A DNA stretch of 64,000 bases. Origin: Azadirachta indica. Taxonomy: Eukaryota; Streptophyta; Magnoliopsida; Sapindales; Meliaceae. This document shows, in pieces, positions 48,077 through 60,455 of the stretch (within the stretch, counting starts at the first letter, position 1; the number at the start of each line of letters is the position of its first letter). Where the stretch lies: positions 16,823,182 to 16,887,181 of the forward strand of contig CM040445.1 of NCBI GenBank assembly GCA_022749755.1, given 5' to 3'. The notes under the pieces are model-generated. The model was not told where the DNA came from and did no database searches. It saw only the letters and a program-made list of their open reading frames with translations. A program made the position numbers and the translations under genes.

Positions 48077-49065
48077 CTAGGGAAGTTGTTTAGATTTCTT
48101 TACACTCACATAATAATTACCTTCTTCAATCTGATAAGAATATGACGTGTCTTCTAGTTCTAGATGTTGTTCTTCAATGGAAGAGCCAATATTCTTGCAG
48201 CTTTTATAGAATACAAAAGTGACAACTGTGTCAAGAACAACAGAAATTGAGTACAAGTAAGCAATGAAGATCCCCTCAGAAGCCAGTGACCATGAATTAG
48301 CAGATGCAGCAGGCATTCTTAGAATTCTGTATTGGAACAGTGCTTCAATGGCAGCTAATACCAGGTTGATTGGCAAAAAGCCAGTGATAGGGCCACTGAA
48401 GTAATTCTTCCAGATCTTATTAGAACAAATGCCTTCAGAATTGACAAGTACCCACCTGATCTTTCTATCCCAGATAGAACCAAAGCTAAATTGCAGGCTA
48501 TGAGAGCATTTGCAAGCACCAGTGAGTAAACAACTGCTGCAACTGCTGACAATAGGAGCAGACAATTGGGAGAATAGGATAAACCAGAAGAAGCAGATAT
48601 TCCTTCAAGGAAGTTGAACCCAAAGATGAAGAGGCAGAACGCTGTTGCGTTTGCTGATAGGATGAAGAATGAATTACAAACATAGGTGGTTAGGAGGGGC
48701 TTGAAAATTGATAAAATATTACAAGAAGGAGAACTATTAAGGGTTTGAATTATTGATGCTTTTGAAAGGAGCAAAAACGTGATAGTGAATGGAAGTGTAA
48801 AGATTGAAGAAGAGATTGTCTGTGAAAGCTTCCAAGTGAAAAATTCAGAAGAGATGAGATGGTTAGGTAATCCAGCAGCTTGGAAGATTGCATTGAAACG
48901 ATTATAGATTGATTGAAGAAGAAGAGATGATGGAACAAAGGCCTGTGAGAACAGAATTGCAGCTGAGAATGGGAAGGCAAGAAGTGCAGCAGTTGTTGTC
49001 AAATACTGATAATTTTGCAGGAATGTGTAGATTGATCTTCTCAAAATCTTGCTTGTTTTCCCCAT
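48077..49065 (-). CDS. Plant multi-pass membrane protein of unknown function, one apparent frameshift
   Basis: Intronless, about 330 residues. ATG at 49065 gives MGKTSKILRRSIYTFLQNYQ, a basic start followed by hydrophobic stretches at roughly 22-43, 82-102, 125-150, 165-195, 220-238 and 255-280, so about six membrane spans. The mid-protein IERSGGYLSILKAFVLIRSG and AAIEALFQYRI segments are typical of a plant-specific family of multi-pass proteins; I know of no proven function. The frame breaks at the A5 run 48375-48379 (T5 on the coding strand): ...VALSLA is in one frame and LPINLVLAAIEALFQYR in the next. An upstream ATG at 49176 would add residues encoded by the TA microsatellite and is rejected. 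The tail is acidic/tyrosine-rich and ends KKSKQLP. It is convergent with the formin gene. Confidence 0.75.
48375..48379 (-). other. A5/T5 run at the apparent frameshift of the membrane-protein gene
   Basis: On the coding strand GGCTTTTTGCCAATC is read GCT TTT TGC CAA in the upstream frame, which soon stops. The downstream frame reads TTG CCA ATC and continues 90+ residues of protein-like sequence. One extra T, or two fewer, would join the frames. Either sequencing/assembly error or a real loss-of-function mutation. Confidence 0.75.
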
Positions 49066-49464
49066 AACTCCGCTTCTTCTTCTCCTTCTTCTTTCAGAGA
49101 CATTGATGTCTCCTTCTTTATGTTTATATATATATATATATATATATATATTCCTGCTTTTGATTTTTAGGTACATTGGTTTGCTTTGCTTGTGGCTTTG
49201 GTAATGTAATTTTTATCTTATGTACTATGAATGGGATAGGCCAACTGCCAATAACTAATTACAAAGTCGGAGAGTTGGAGTTGTTTGTTTTGTTTTGTAT
49301 TATTTCCCCATTGTTTTTACCAATTGCCAGTTTAGACTTTTGTGTTTCTTCCTCTTTCTTTTTATGTTTCTATTATATCCAATTCCCCACTCTGTTTTTT
49401 TTTTTTTTCTTTTTAATTTGAGTAATACTTTTATACCATTGTTATACGGCACAATCACATAAAG
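49066..49464 (-). promoter_or_regulatory. 5' flank of the membrane-protein gene with (TA)n
   Basis: The proximal 60 bp is pyrimidine-rich on the plus strand (GA-rich leader on the coding strand). A (TA)n run at about 49124-49151 lies 60-85 bp before the start codon. A TATA function cannot be separated from simple repeat. Upstream sequence to 49464 shows no other gene; short frames there are not protein-like. Confidence 0.4.
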
Positions 49465-49588
49465 TAGGACTCCTGAACGCAATTATGAGCCATACTCTTT
49501 TCAAATTGACCGTTAGATTACATTTTGAACAATCTAACGGTCACAATGTAACAACTAAATCATACAACAACAGCGTTGTAGTCCTCCT
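49465..49588. mobile_element. Short hairpin MITE, about 124 bp
   Basis: GACCGTTAGATT (49509-49520) and AATCTAACGGTC (49532-49543) form a perfect 12-bp inverted repeat around an 11-base loop. Further out, AGGACTCC...AACGC on the left pairs imperfectly with GCGTTGTAGTCCTCC on the right. This gives a compact foldback of the MITE kind about 0.4 kb upstream of the membrane-protein gene. Confidence 0.6.
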
Positions 49589-51924
49589 TTTTTTTAATTA
49601 TTTAGGTTAACTTTTTTTAAAAAAAAAAAAAAAAAAAACTAAAATTAATGGCTTGGCTTGGGTTTCTTAGTCACTTTCTCACTTGCTTGATGATGCAAAA
49701 GATTGGTTATATATTTTGGTTAGCTTTTAATATACTACTCTTGCATAATTTATTGAATGTAATGAATAATGATTGCTATTAATTCCTTGACTTATAAAGA
49801 CTTTTTAATATTGTGTAGCACGTTGCAATATATATATATCTTCAATCATAGTTGTAATTAAAATACCCTTCAACTTCAAGTTGAAGCATAATTTTATTAT
49901 TTCTTTAGATTTTTGAAGAGGAAAAAAAAAAAAAAAAGATCACATATCGCTCTCTCCTTTTATATATATATTATTAATAAATAAATATGCTTTGATTTAG
50001 TCTATAAAAATTAAAAATATTTTAAAAAATATAACTTTAATTAAAAAATATTTAGGTGTGAGTTGAGTTTAAAAAAATATTTATTTTTGTAATTGATTTG
50101 ATATTGATTTTGTATAATTTATTTGGTTAAATAGTTTAGTTATGAATACAAAAATATGAGAATATAATATATTTCACATGGCAAGTGATGGATTCTTAGC
50201 TTTGAAGGTAATTTTAATAGCAATATAAAAAAAAAAAAGAATCTTCATATACAAAATACAAAATAAATGATATAAAAATTAAATCAAATAATAGTAGTAT
50301 TAAAGATACAGATCTTTCATATAAATTATGTGATACAAATTGAGATTGTATATACTATTAATTATCATAAGATCACATTATTTACTTTTAATTAGTACAA
50401 TAATTTTATATTTTTATCAACTCTGTATAGTTATATTATTTTATAAGATAATTTATATATATTTCTAATATTATTCAATCAAACAATTATGATGAAAATA
50501 GAATAGAATAGGACCCTCACATTTACAAACCTTGATCTGAAAACATGGCCCCACTTCTTTAATTTATTTATATCAACATGATTTGTGCTTATCCTAATGT
50601 AATTTATAATCCTACATTGACATACATAATATTATTTAATAATTAATATAATAAATTATTTAGCCGAGCTGAGGCAAGCCGAGTCATTATCATGAGCCAT
50701 GAGCCATCAGATAGATGATGATGAATCATGCGGTTGGTATAGTCTTTTGATCTAGTTGGTTAGTTAGGGGTTCATTATTTCATTATTTTCGTTTTTTGAT
50801 TTTTTATTATTAAAGTTGGAACTTGGAAGATGACATTTTAACTAAAAAAAAAATGAAAATAATAAAAAAATCAAATGAAAGTTGTTAGTGACTAATCAAA
50901 GAAACAAGTGAAAAATTAACTTTATAGCTTACCAAATAGAGGTATTATTTTATTTATTTAGTTTTAAATTGTTGACTTAAGTAGCTGATATAAATTTTTT
51001 TTTAAAAAAAAATTTTAATAAGTGAGAAATTTTATTCATGAAATATTAAACCTTTATCACTTATTGGTACTTAAATTTGGGATGATTTGAATGTCAAACG
51101 TGTCCAAAATCATTTAAACTATATTTAAAAAGACTAAAAATTAATAAAAAAATTATTTTTTAATATTAATCTATTTGAGATTTATAGAAAAAAAAAGAAA
51201 AAGAAAAGTAATGTTAAAAGAGATTTATAAAAAAAAATTTATTTATTTGACTTAGTTGGACTAAACAACTTATGTAATTGTTTTTTTTAAAAAAAAAATT
51301 TTAGGGTATGAAACACTAATTGTAGAAATATAAAAATATTTACGAATAATATATTAGATAATAACATTTTTATTCTTAAATTTTGCTCGTAATATTTTAT
51401 CACTTGATGGGTTGAATAAGATATTAGACAAAGATTAAATTATTAAAATTAAGTAAATTATATACTAATTTTTATTATTTTATAAAAATTTGGTAACTAA
51501 TATATTGTTATTGCATTAAGATATTTTGTAAAAGCATGTTGGTGGTTGAAGCTTTATACTTGAACGTGACCGTGATTATTGGTTAGTAAGGTTTCAAATT
51601 TCCTCCATAATTTTTTTTTTCTTTTGATTCAAATCTACTATGAAGGTTAAATTTGTTAAATTAACAAAAATTAGTATCAAGAATAAAATGGTCAAAGAAA
51701 ATACAATAGTCAAATTAATAAAAAAAAATAAAAAGTATACATTTTTTAATTTAAACCCAGCATCAAGTGTTAAGTATAAAATACTAAAATCAACAAAAAG
51801 AAAAATGAAAAAGGTAACAGCAAGTGGAGTGACAATATCAAAAGTAAAATGGTCAAATAAATTAAAAAAACTAATCAAAAAATAACAGTATTTTATATAT
51901 ATATATATATTAATTAAAATAGAT
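49589..51924. other. AT-rich intergenic DNA
   Basis: Homopolymer tracts (A run at about 49618-49638) and A/T-rich DNA. Frames at 51594-51950 (minus) and 51640-51885 (plus, Lys-rich) are complementary readings of an A-rich tract and are not taken as genes. Confidence 0.6.
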
Positions 51925-52315
51925 AAATTTTGTTGGCTTACGGAGGCCATCGTCTCTTTTAGGACTCACTATTATGTATGCTCATGGGGGCTCATGTTTG
52001 ACAGCCCTAATTTGTTGGTATATGATGTGTGCATTACGAAACTCCTCTTTTTAAATTGTAGCTTTGTAAGGCTATGTGTTGTCGTTATAAATTATAACCG
52101 ATGTCTTGCACGAATTAACCGAGACTTAAAAGAAATACGGTTTATTTAATTAATATATGTAACTTTTGACTCAATGATTAGGAATTAATCTTAACAAATA
52201 ATGTTAGAGTAAGATTATCGATTTGAATACTTTAAGTATTATTAGGGAAAGACTGTTGGCTTATGAGGGCTAGCATCTCTTTTAAAACTCGCTTAAACAT
52301 TTAGATTTATTTAAA
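51925..52315 (+). repeat. Pair of SINE-like segments
   Basis: 'tgttggcttacggaggccat' (about 51931) and 'tgttggcttatgagggctag' (about 52255) are followed in both places by 'catc/cgtctcttttaggactc' variants, giving a ~45-bp direct repeat about 320 bp apart. Before the second copy, 'gactcaatgattagg' and, about 50 bp on, 'atcgatttgaatact' resemble decayed pol III boxes A and B. This would fit two partial copies of one tRNA-derived SINE family. Confidence 0.4.
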
Positions 52316-53895
52316 TTTCATATTTTTTGAATTTTTAATAAAAAAATAAATGCTACCTTAATAACTTAAATTATTCAAACATTTTAGATTGTTTATTTTT
52401 CTTATATAACAAAACTTTTCATATATTTTCATTATAAATATAAATTTTTTTTTTAAATTTTTTAAAAAAATTGTATGACTTTTTAAATAATGTTTCTTAA
52501 AAATAGTTTTAACTAATTAATATTTTATATTATTATTTATATAAAAATATTACTTTCTTTTCAGTTGAGAGTGTATTTCTCTATATATAATTATTTAACT
52601 TTATGATATTGTTTAAGTATAATAAAATTAAATTAATAAAATTTTGTTAATTTCTATCAATAAATGTTACGGTTATAAGATAATAAAAATAATAGATTAC
52701 CACTTAGAGAATTTTTTTAGGGTGCTTTAAAACATTGTATTTAGTAAATATTTAACATCCATAAGGGAAAATATTACAACACTGATTTTTAAATATTTTT
52801 ATTTAAAAATAAAAAATTTAACACTAATATTTCTATAATTATTAATTGTGAATCACAACAATTTACGGTTAAAATTTTGAGTTGAGAAAAAAATAATATA
52901 ATTAATTCTGTTACCACTTAATAATTTTGTCGTATTCTGATTTATTTAAATTTAATAATAATTTTATTGTGTCAATTCATTTGTCATACTAATCTATTTA
53001 AGACTTATTTAATTAGCATTTATACTTATATATTTTTAGATTTTAACATGTGAAGATATTTTGTAAATAAATTAAAAAGAAACAAACAAAAATTTTTTTT
53101 TTTCTAAATTTAATAAGCAATCTTTTTGTAGGTCCTTGTGTCGTTGGAGATTAACATGGAAAAAAAAAAAAAAAAAGAACACCAAAATAAATTATGAATG
53201 TAGTATGTAGTATTTATTAATGAGTCTCATTATAACTAATTAATTAATTAATAAAATAATAAGACAAATGACAACCCCATTTCGGAAATATTTTATATGG
53301 ATAATATCATTTATTTCCCTAAACTTTGGAAAAACAACAATTATGACATATTTTTCTCAATTTTCACAATTAAAATCCTGCCTTCTTCCTTTATCCACTT
53401 TCAATAGCGCGTTATGTCGGTCCGAACCATGAAATTTAAACTTATTAAACTTTTATCCCTTAAATATGAGACTGATCTTAACTCATACAAACTCACATGT
53501 TATGTCAATATTCTATTTCTAGTGTCAGACTTAAAGTGTACCGCTCTAATTCATTCGTTATTCCGTTCCATTAGTTAATTATATATATGATATGGGGGAC
53601 TAAATTGTTATAGCTGGGTAAATTATATCCTATTTAGTTAGTTTCTCAAAGTTGAAGAATACAAATGTTATTACCCAATATGTATTATGAATAAACATGG
53701 AGTTGAAGGGTTATTTTCGTATCATACAATTATGGGATTGGAATTGGATGTCTCATCTCCCAATTAAACAAATTAACAACCCAACAAACGATTGTTGCGT
53801 TGCAACTTAATCCACTGTATTTAATTTTATAATTCTAATTACATTAAAAAAATCAATTGGTTTGTTTAATTCACATTTTCATATAAATATTTTAA
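52316..53895. other. AT-rich intergenic DNA
   Basis: No gene, repeat border or RNA-like feature recognised. Confidence 0.6.
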
Positions 53896-55690
53896 AAAAT
53901 TTAATTAATTATTGAACTAGTGGTGGCTTTCTCGGTAGATGATGAGATTAGATTAGATTAGTTACAACTTAATTTTCAATATATTAATATGTGGACTGAC
54001 CAAAATCATATACATTATAATCTCCGATTATACTGTTTCTGATTTTGCGAATGAGAATATGTAACTGCTATTATATATATATATATATATATATATAATA
54101 ACTTAAGTTAGTCTATCGTATTTGTGTCGTGTTAAATAAAATTATAACATATATTAAGTTAATTCAAATTTAACTAGTTTAATAATTGTGTTAAGAATTA
54201 AAACTTTAACTCGACTCATTCATTAAACAGGTTACTAGTTTCATATTGTGTTTACCTATTTATTAAACATGTTATGTGTTTAATAATAATGTTATCCACT
54301 TAACATATTTTTTTATATATTTTAATTTACAGTCCAAAATATTTATAATATTATTCACTCAAATGTTAATAAACTCTATTCTAAATAGTATAAATATTTT
54401 TTAAAAAATATTAAAAATATCAGAAATAATTTTAAAATATGAAAAATATAAAATAAATATATTAAACTATAAATAAATTAGTATTAATTAATTATTCAAA
54501 TAGTTAATCGTGTCATAACTGAGTTTATGCATCAAAATCTCAAAACTCGAATGCTGTTTAATGCACCACTCACATTTTAAAGTATAATGGACTAACACAC
54601 AAGTCGAAAACAAAGTACGAACAATTGAATAAAATATTTTAAAAATAGTTTAAAAATTAAAGTCAATTATAATCATATTATTAGTTGTCTAAAAATTCAA
54701 ATTAAGTGATATTTTAATAATTTTAATTAATAATATTTTTAAAAAGATTAAAAATATAAAATCTAGAGCTTAACATAGGCATAGTCTACATGATATAAAT
54801 TTAAGACTGTATCAGATCAATCATTTAAAAACTTTTTTTTTAACATTACATACATATACATGTATAAGGTACTGATATTACATCAAAAATTTACTACAAA
54901 TTTTATTTTGAAATCTCATATGCCACAATCTGAATATTTTCATCCAATTGGATAAAAAGTCCTCACGTGTGAAAAGAAATCTACGTACACTTTAATACGG
55001 TGAGCTCTACATATCATAGGTATCATTTCCCATAATTGAGAAATAGGGCTTGCTGGCTCAGTAAGGCTTGAAGGCACTCGGGCTAATCATTTAAGAACTT
55101 AGCACAAGTATAATGAAGCACTGAATATATGTACATTGACCTTATTTTTGAAGTGAGTATAATATATATTATTAGATAAATATTTTGTTTAATGAGAGAA
55201 ATAATTTATTTATACTATAACTTAAAATTTATTAACAATTCATAAAAATAATTACAAAAAAGCTTATATATTCATTAGGATTAAAAATATTATCTAATTC
55301 TAAAATATATTACAATAGGGTGAAATATTAATGATATATTCTTAACAATTAAAATTAAAATCATCTTGTTTATAATAAATTTAAATTTCGAATACAGTGA
55401 AGTATAATTTATATTTATTTGCTTGCTAGAAAGAAATTATCTACTTATAATATTAATATGATTTTTTATTATTAACATTTCTAAATTTGACCCAACAACT
55501 TAATTTTTATTTCAAATTGTAGAAAAATTTAGTAATATTTATAACTATTATTTTCTTTATTTCAAATTGCCTCAAACTTTGTTGACCTACCCCTTGTAAT
55601 GGCTTGGTTTTCTTTCGAACAAAGCAAGAGTTGGTATTGGTCTCGTTCAATCATGTATAAAACGAAAATAAAATAATAATACTTTAAAAA
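53896..55690 (+). repeat. Segmental duplication copy 1, about 1.8 kb
   Basis: Starts 'attaattattgaactagtgg' and shares ordered blocks with 56191-57705: 'tggtggctttctcggta(g/a)atgatgagatta', 'ttttcaatatattaat', 'ggactaacacaca', 'gaacaattgaataaaatact', 'attatctacttataat', and 'tttcaaattgcctcaaactt' followed by 'tgttgacc'. An (AT)n run lies at about 54070-54098 and a large internal part (54.1-54.5 kb) is absent from copy 2. No coding potential. Confidence 0.65.
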
Positions 55691-56190
55691 AGGCCATATA
55701 TATATATATATATATTTTTTTTTCTCTGAAAATGTATATATAATAATATTTTTATATGTACAATTAGAATTTGAGTTTGGGCTTAGAAAAAACGAAGTGA
55801 TTATTTATATGAACAACTGGGATTTAGCGATCATAGGGAAAAAATTACTAATAACTCATAGGGTTCGGCGAAATAATATAATATCTTTCTATAATTTAAA
55901 AAATACTCCGTTCTGTCATAACCTTATCAGTAATTTGTTGATAAAATAAATGGCCCTTAACACAACAGTTAGTAGACCCTATCAGCAACCATTTCAAATT
56001 TATATTTAATAAAATAGTTGTAAAATTATTAAAATTATTAATATTTATTATTTATTTGAATTTATATTTCAGGATCATTTTTTTGTATTTTACTTGGTTA
56101 TACTAATAAAAAATAATAATAAAAAACAAAAAAAAGTGGCAGGTGATTTTGTTTTAATCTTTTCCAAAACATTTCCTTTTCCTACATTCA
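55691..56190. other. Spacer between duplication copies
   Basis: A/T-rich, with a (TA)n run near 55697-55715. No gene seen. Confidence 0.6.
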
Positions 56191-57705
56191 AAAAAATTAA
56201 TTAATTATTGGATTAGTGGTGGCTTTCTCGGTAAATGATGAGATTAGTTTAGATTAGTTAGAACTTGATTTTCAATATATTAATAAGTTGACTGAACAAA
56301 TCAAAAGTATCATAATCGTATAAATGCATATTTGTATGTATGTATGTATATAGGAAGAAGGATTAATGAATTTTAACTTTATATTTTTTTATTATTTATA
56401 AATTATTAGATATAAATATTTTTAACGGTTGAAATTATATCTCATATATATTAATTATAGTATATTAATTATATATTAATATATTAATTACATATGTTAA
56501 ATTTAATTTCAATAAGTGAAAGTACTTAATTTAATAATTCTTAAATAGTATAAGAAATTGTATAAAATTAGACAATTATTGATCTATTTTCTATAAAGAT
56601 TTGTATCTAAAAGAAAAATAATTAAAAAAGAAATTGAAGAAAAATTAGTAAGTGGAAGAATTTTTTTTGAAAATTACAGTTTTCTTATTGAATTATGTTA
56701 AATTATAAATAGAGATGTAAAATGTGCTCGGTTGATTTAGATTAAAAAAAAAAGCGAAATAATACAAGAGTATAAATAGATTAATATACCACTCATTTTC
56801 TAGGATGGGCTAACACACAACCAAAAAAGAAAGTAGGAACAATTAAATAAAATACTTTAAAAATAGTTTAAAAATTAAAAAATCAAATAATATTTGTGTT
56901 AATAATTATCTAAAAACTAATTAAGTGATATTTTCAAAATCTTAATTAATAATCTTTTTAATATAAAAAAAATTAAAAATGCAAAATTTAAAGTCTAGCA
57001 CGGAAATGATTTTTACATGACACAAATTTAATAGACTCAAATTTAATAGACTCATGCGTATTGGGTCAATCTTTTGAGAATTTAACATAAATAAACTTTT
57101 GTTATCTCATCAATAAAATCATACTATAGTTTAGATTTATTTATTTATTAGAAAAAAATTATCTACTTATAATTTAACATGATATTTTTTTTTATTAATT
57201 ATAATATAAAAAATTAACAGTAATTTTGTTCACAGAACAAGAACTGCATTGGATCTTTTGGTTCAAGTGGAAAGTTGGAAAAAGCTTTGAGTGCTCTAAA
57301 TAAATATTAGCTTGGTTGGATTAAAACTGCCTGAATGCATGATAGTTTTTAATAAATTTTGTATTTTAATTCTAGAATTTAAGGACTTTGACCTTTAATT
57401 TATAAATTATTTTTAAGAATTTAATTCGACAACTTAACTCTTTTTAATATTTAAATATTTTTACCTCCCAACTTTTCATTTGTAACTCTGATTTTACTTT
57501 AAATTATCAGTTTATATCTAAAAAAAATTAAATGAACAAATTATACAAAAATTATTAATATTTATATAATTCTTACTTTATTTCAAATTGCCTCAAACTT
57601 TGTTGACCCGCCCTTTGTATTGGGCTTTCCAACATGACTAAGAGGATTGGCCTTGCCCAACCATGTACATGTAAAACCAAAATTAAATTAAAAAACTACT
57701 TTTAG
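56191..57705 (+). repeat. Segmental duplication copy 2, about 1.5 kb
   Basis: Diverged, in-order copy of 53896-55690 at an offset that falls from about 2.3 kb at its start to about 2.0 kb at its end, showing indels in both. It could be a tandem duplication or two insertions of one non-coding element. Confidence 0.65.
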
Positions 57706-57877
57706 AAAATGTTTGTAACATTTATAATGGTCTTGAACTTCTTTGTTATCCTCAACACCACTCAAATAGCACAGGAGAGACATGTAATAGAAACTCTATT
57801 CTTTCTTTTCAATTAATGCAAGCTCAAATTTGAGGAGAGAAATATGATAATATTCCTTAAACATAACATAAAAAGAT
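57706..57877. other. Spacer
   Basis: No feature recognised. Confidence 0.5.
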
Positions 57878-58823
57878 GTCAAATTTGCAGCGAATTAAAT
57901 TCCATCTCCACTAAGATGTGTTTTTCTTTTATCTTGGTTTTATTTTACTTGATTGCTTCTTAAATTCAAATATATTTCGAGTATGAACAAGGTTGTTCAT
58001 TTTTTTGATATGATTTGTTTATTTGAGAGTAAATTGGTAAAAAGACCCACTAATTTGTTGAATTAGCAGATTAAAGATGATAAATATTATTTGGATTCAA
58101 TTATAAATTATCATTAAGGTCAAAATTGATTTGTTATCGATACCTTTTGATATTTATGTTTTATACTTAAATTATATATAAGGTTATTATTTGATCCTGA
58201 TAATTTATTAAACAATTCTTATGTGATCCTAATAATGTTTGATAATTTTCAATTTTACACTCTTTTTGCATGATCAATTTACGTAGTCCAATATATTATT
58301 TAAATTTATTATTATTTAAGTAATAAAAAAAACTTAATAGTTTACAAGTATTTTCCTTAATTTAGTTAAAGAGAAAAACAAAAGATGTCGCCATTTTGCT
58401 ATTATGTTATTTTGGTATTTCGTTGTTTTACTATTTTGTCATTGCTACCTGCTGATGCTACAATTTTGTTGACACATTTGTTGTTGTCATGTTGAAATAT
58501 TACTTATTTTTGCCAGTTGCTGGCCAAGTTATGTTATTGCTCTATGTTTTTTCATTGTGGTTAGCAGCCAACAGAAATGGGTAGCATTTTCAACAAGACA
58601 ACGTCAAATGCATCACCAAAAATGTAACAACAGCAAAATATAGAACAACAAAACAAGAAAACAGCAAAATAGTTAAACGACGACATTTTTTATTCTTTTA
58701 TTAAACTAAATTACGGAGAAATACTTATCAATCTTTTAACTTCCATTAATTAAATAATAGTAAAGTAAACTCAAATGACATATTGAGTTAACATAAATTT
58801 GATAATAAAATTGATCATGCCAA

Positions 58824-60107
58824 AAAAAAAAAAAAAAAATGAGAAGAATCAAAGACCTCCATGGCTATGGTGGCAGGTATGGTATCTAATACATGATCAA
58901 AGATGATATATTGTTATTTGTATCTTTAAAAATAAATTTCCATTCAAAGAAGCACAAGAAGTTCCTAATTTGACAACAAGAGATAAAAAAACAAGAAAAA
59001 ATTTAAAGAAATCATAAAATAGAATTAAAATGATCAAATGGTTACGGAACAACGGCATAATGCTGCTGTTTATAGACATGTTTTTGCCAAAAAATAGCCA
59101 TGATACAGCCGCATTATGCTGCTGTTCTATGGCTATTGTTCTAAAATAAAGTCCAATAATAGCAGCATAATGTTAATGTTTCATGGCTACTTTTTTGCAA
59201 GAAGTCCAATAACATTAACATAATGATGCTGTTTCATTGCTTTTTTTTTCCAAACATGTCTTGAAACAACAATGTAATTGTTGCTGATGGCTATTTTTGT
59301 TGGAAAAAAAAATACCCAGCAACAGCACATAATTGCTGTCATTTTTCACCATAAAATGTCCAAAAACTGCAATTTAATCCTTAAGCTGATAGGCATTTAT
59401 ACAAACAACTCATAAACAAACAAATTATACGAGCTTGTAATAAAAACAGTATTCTATCGTTAAACTTCAAACTACATTCTCGCGACAGTAAGTTTTCAAC
59501 AGCTTATATATAAATCATTCAGCGAAATGTGAACAAAATGTAAATCACCTCAGTTCGTGGCAAGTTCAAGCACTGGACGAGGCTCAAGATTTAATGCACC
59601 TCATTATCTATTCCATATTATCGGTACTTTTTAAATATTTATTTAATAATCTTTTATACGCAATGAAATAGTCTAATATAAGACTAAATATAATTATAAT
59701 TTATCAAAAAATATAATAATGATACCTATAGCTCATGACATCAAATTTCATCTAATTTTTTTATTAGTATAGATATATCGTTTAATAAAATGAGACTAAT
59801 TTTTAATTTAATATAAATATTTTTGATAGTAGTTACTCTTCTAATAATTAAACTAGGAGTGACAAACCAGAGTCTCCTTTTATCTCATTTATTCTAGTAA
59901 CCAACACAATGATCAAACATTAATTAATTTAGATATTTTGGAACTAATGATACTAGCATGCAAAAAAATAATACAACCATAAATTAACGTCAAATAAATA
60001 TATGAATATAACTCAAAATAACTCCAACATTATAATAAATTATATATCACAAGACATTCATCTGAATGTAGGAATATTATGTGCACTATACTTAAACTAG
60101 TAAATCA
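58824..60107. mobile_element. 1.28-kb insertion in the right arm of foldback D
   Basis: Defined by loss of complementarity with the left arm: the arm resumes exactly on each side. It starts with about 17 A's, contains the ~55-bp minisatellite and A/T-rich DNA, and ends near 'aaagtttttgggtaatattg'. No transposase or RT motif. The nature of the inserted element is unknown. Confidence 0.5.
59041..59375 (+). repeat. Minisatellite of ~55-bp units with a palindromic GCATAATGCTGCTG core
   Basis: Six diverged units start near 59041, 59104, 59158, 59211, 59265 and 59320. Each carries a version of 'aacagcagcataatgctgctgtt' (a self-complementary core) followed by 'tcatggctatttttt' and a 'ccaa' word. 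Later units have base changes that are often compensated on the other half of the core. Confidence 0.65.
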
Positions 60108-60455
60108 TTTTGCAAATAAAGTTTTTGGGTAATATTGAAAATTATTAAACGTTATTAGGGTCATATAATAATTATTTAATAAATTATCAGTTTTGAATAA
60201 TAACCGTGTAGACAATTTAAGTATAAAACAAATATCAAATAATGTCACTATCTTCAACCTTTCAACCAATGTCCATGAAATTGATAGGTCTTTTCACCAA
60301 CTTACTCTCAAATCAACAAATCATATCAAACAAATGAAAGATCTTGTTCATGCTTAGAATATAATTCAATCCAAGAAGCAATCAAGTGAAACAAAACAAA
60401 GATAAAAGGAAAACACCTTGGTGGAGATGGAACGGCTGCAATTTGAGTGTCTGAA

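Larger units (their letters stand above)
57878..60455. mobile_element. Foldback element D: ~650-bp-arm near-palindrome with a split right arm
   Basis: The outer left arm (57878-58264) is an imperfect reverse complement of 60108-60455; ends share CAAATT(t)GCAGC and TTCCATCTCCAC, then 'tttatctt(g/t)gttt', 'acttgattgcttctt', 'tttgatatgatttgtt' and 'gagagtaa(a/g)ttggt'. The inner left arm (58265-58526, starting 'tgcatgatcaattt') is the reverse complement of 58559-58823, around a ~32-bp loop centred near 58542. The left arm is thus continuous, while the right arm is split by 58824-60107. Without that insertion the element would be a ~1.3-kb hairpin. No coding capacity. It fits a non-autonomous MULE/foldback element. 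Confidence 0.7.

Noticed and set aside
49066..49176. Upstream start for the membrane-protein gene at 49176
   Set aside because: It would add an (Ile-Tyr)n stretch coded by the TA microsatellite; the MGKTSKILRR start at 49065 has a typical family N-terminus.
51594..51950. Lys-rich plus frame and Phe/Leu-rich minus frame
   Set aside because: Complementary readings of an A-rich tract; no motif, no splice or promoter context.
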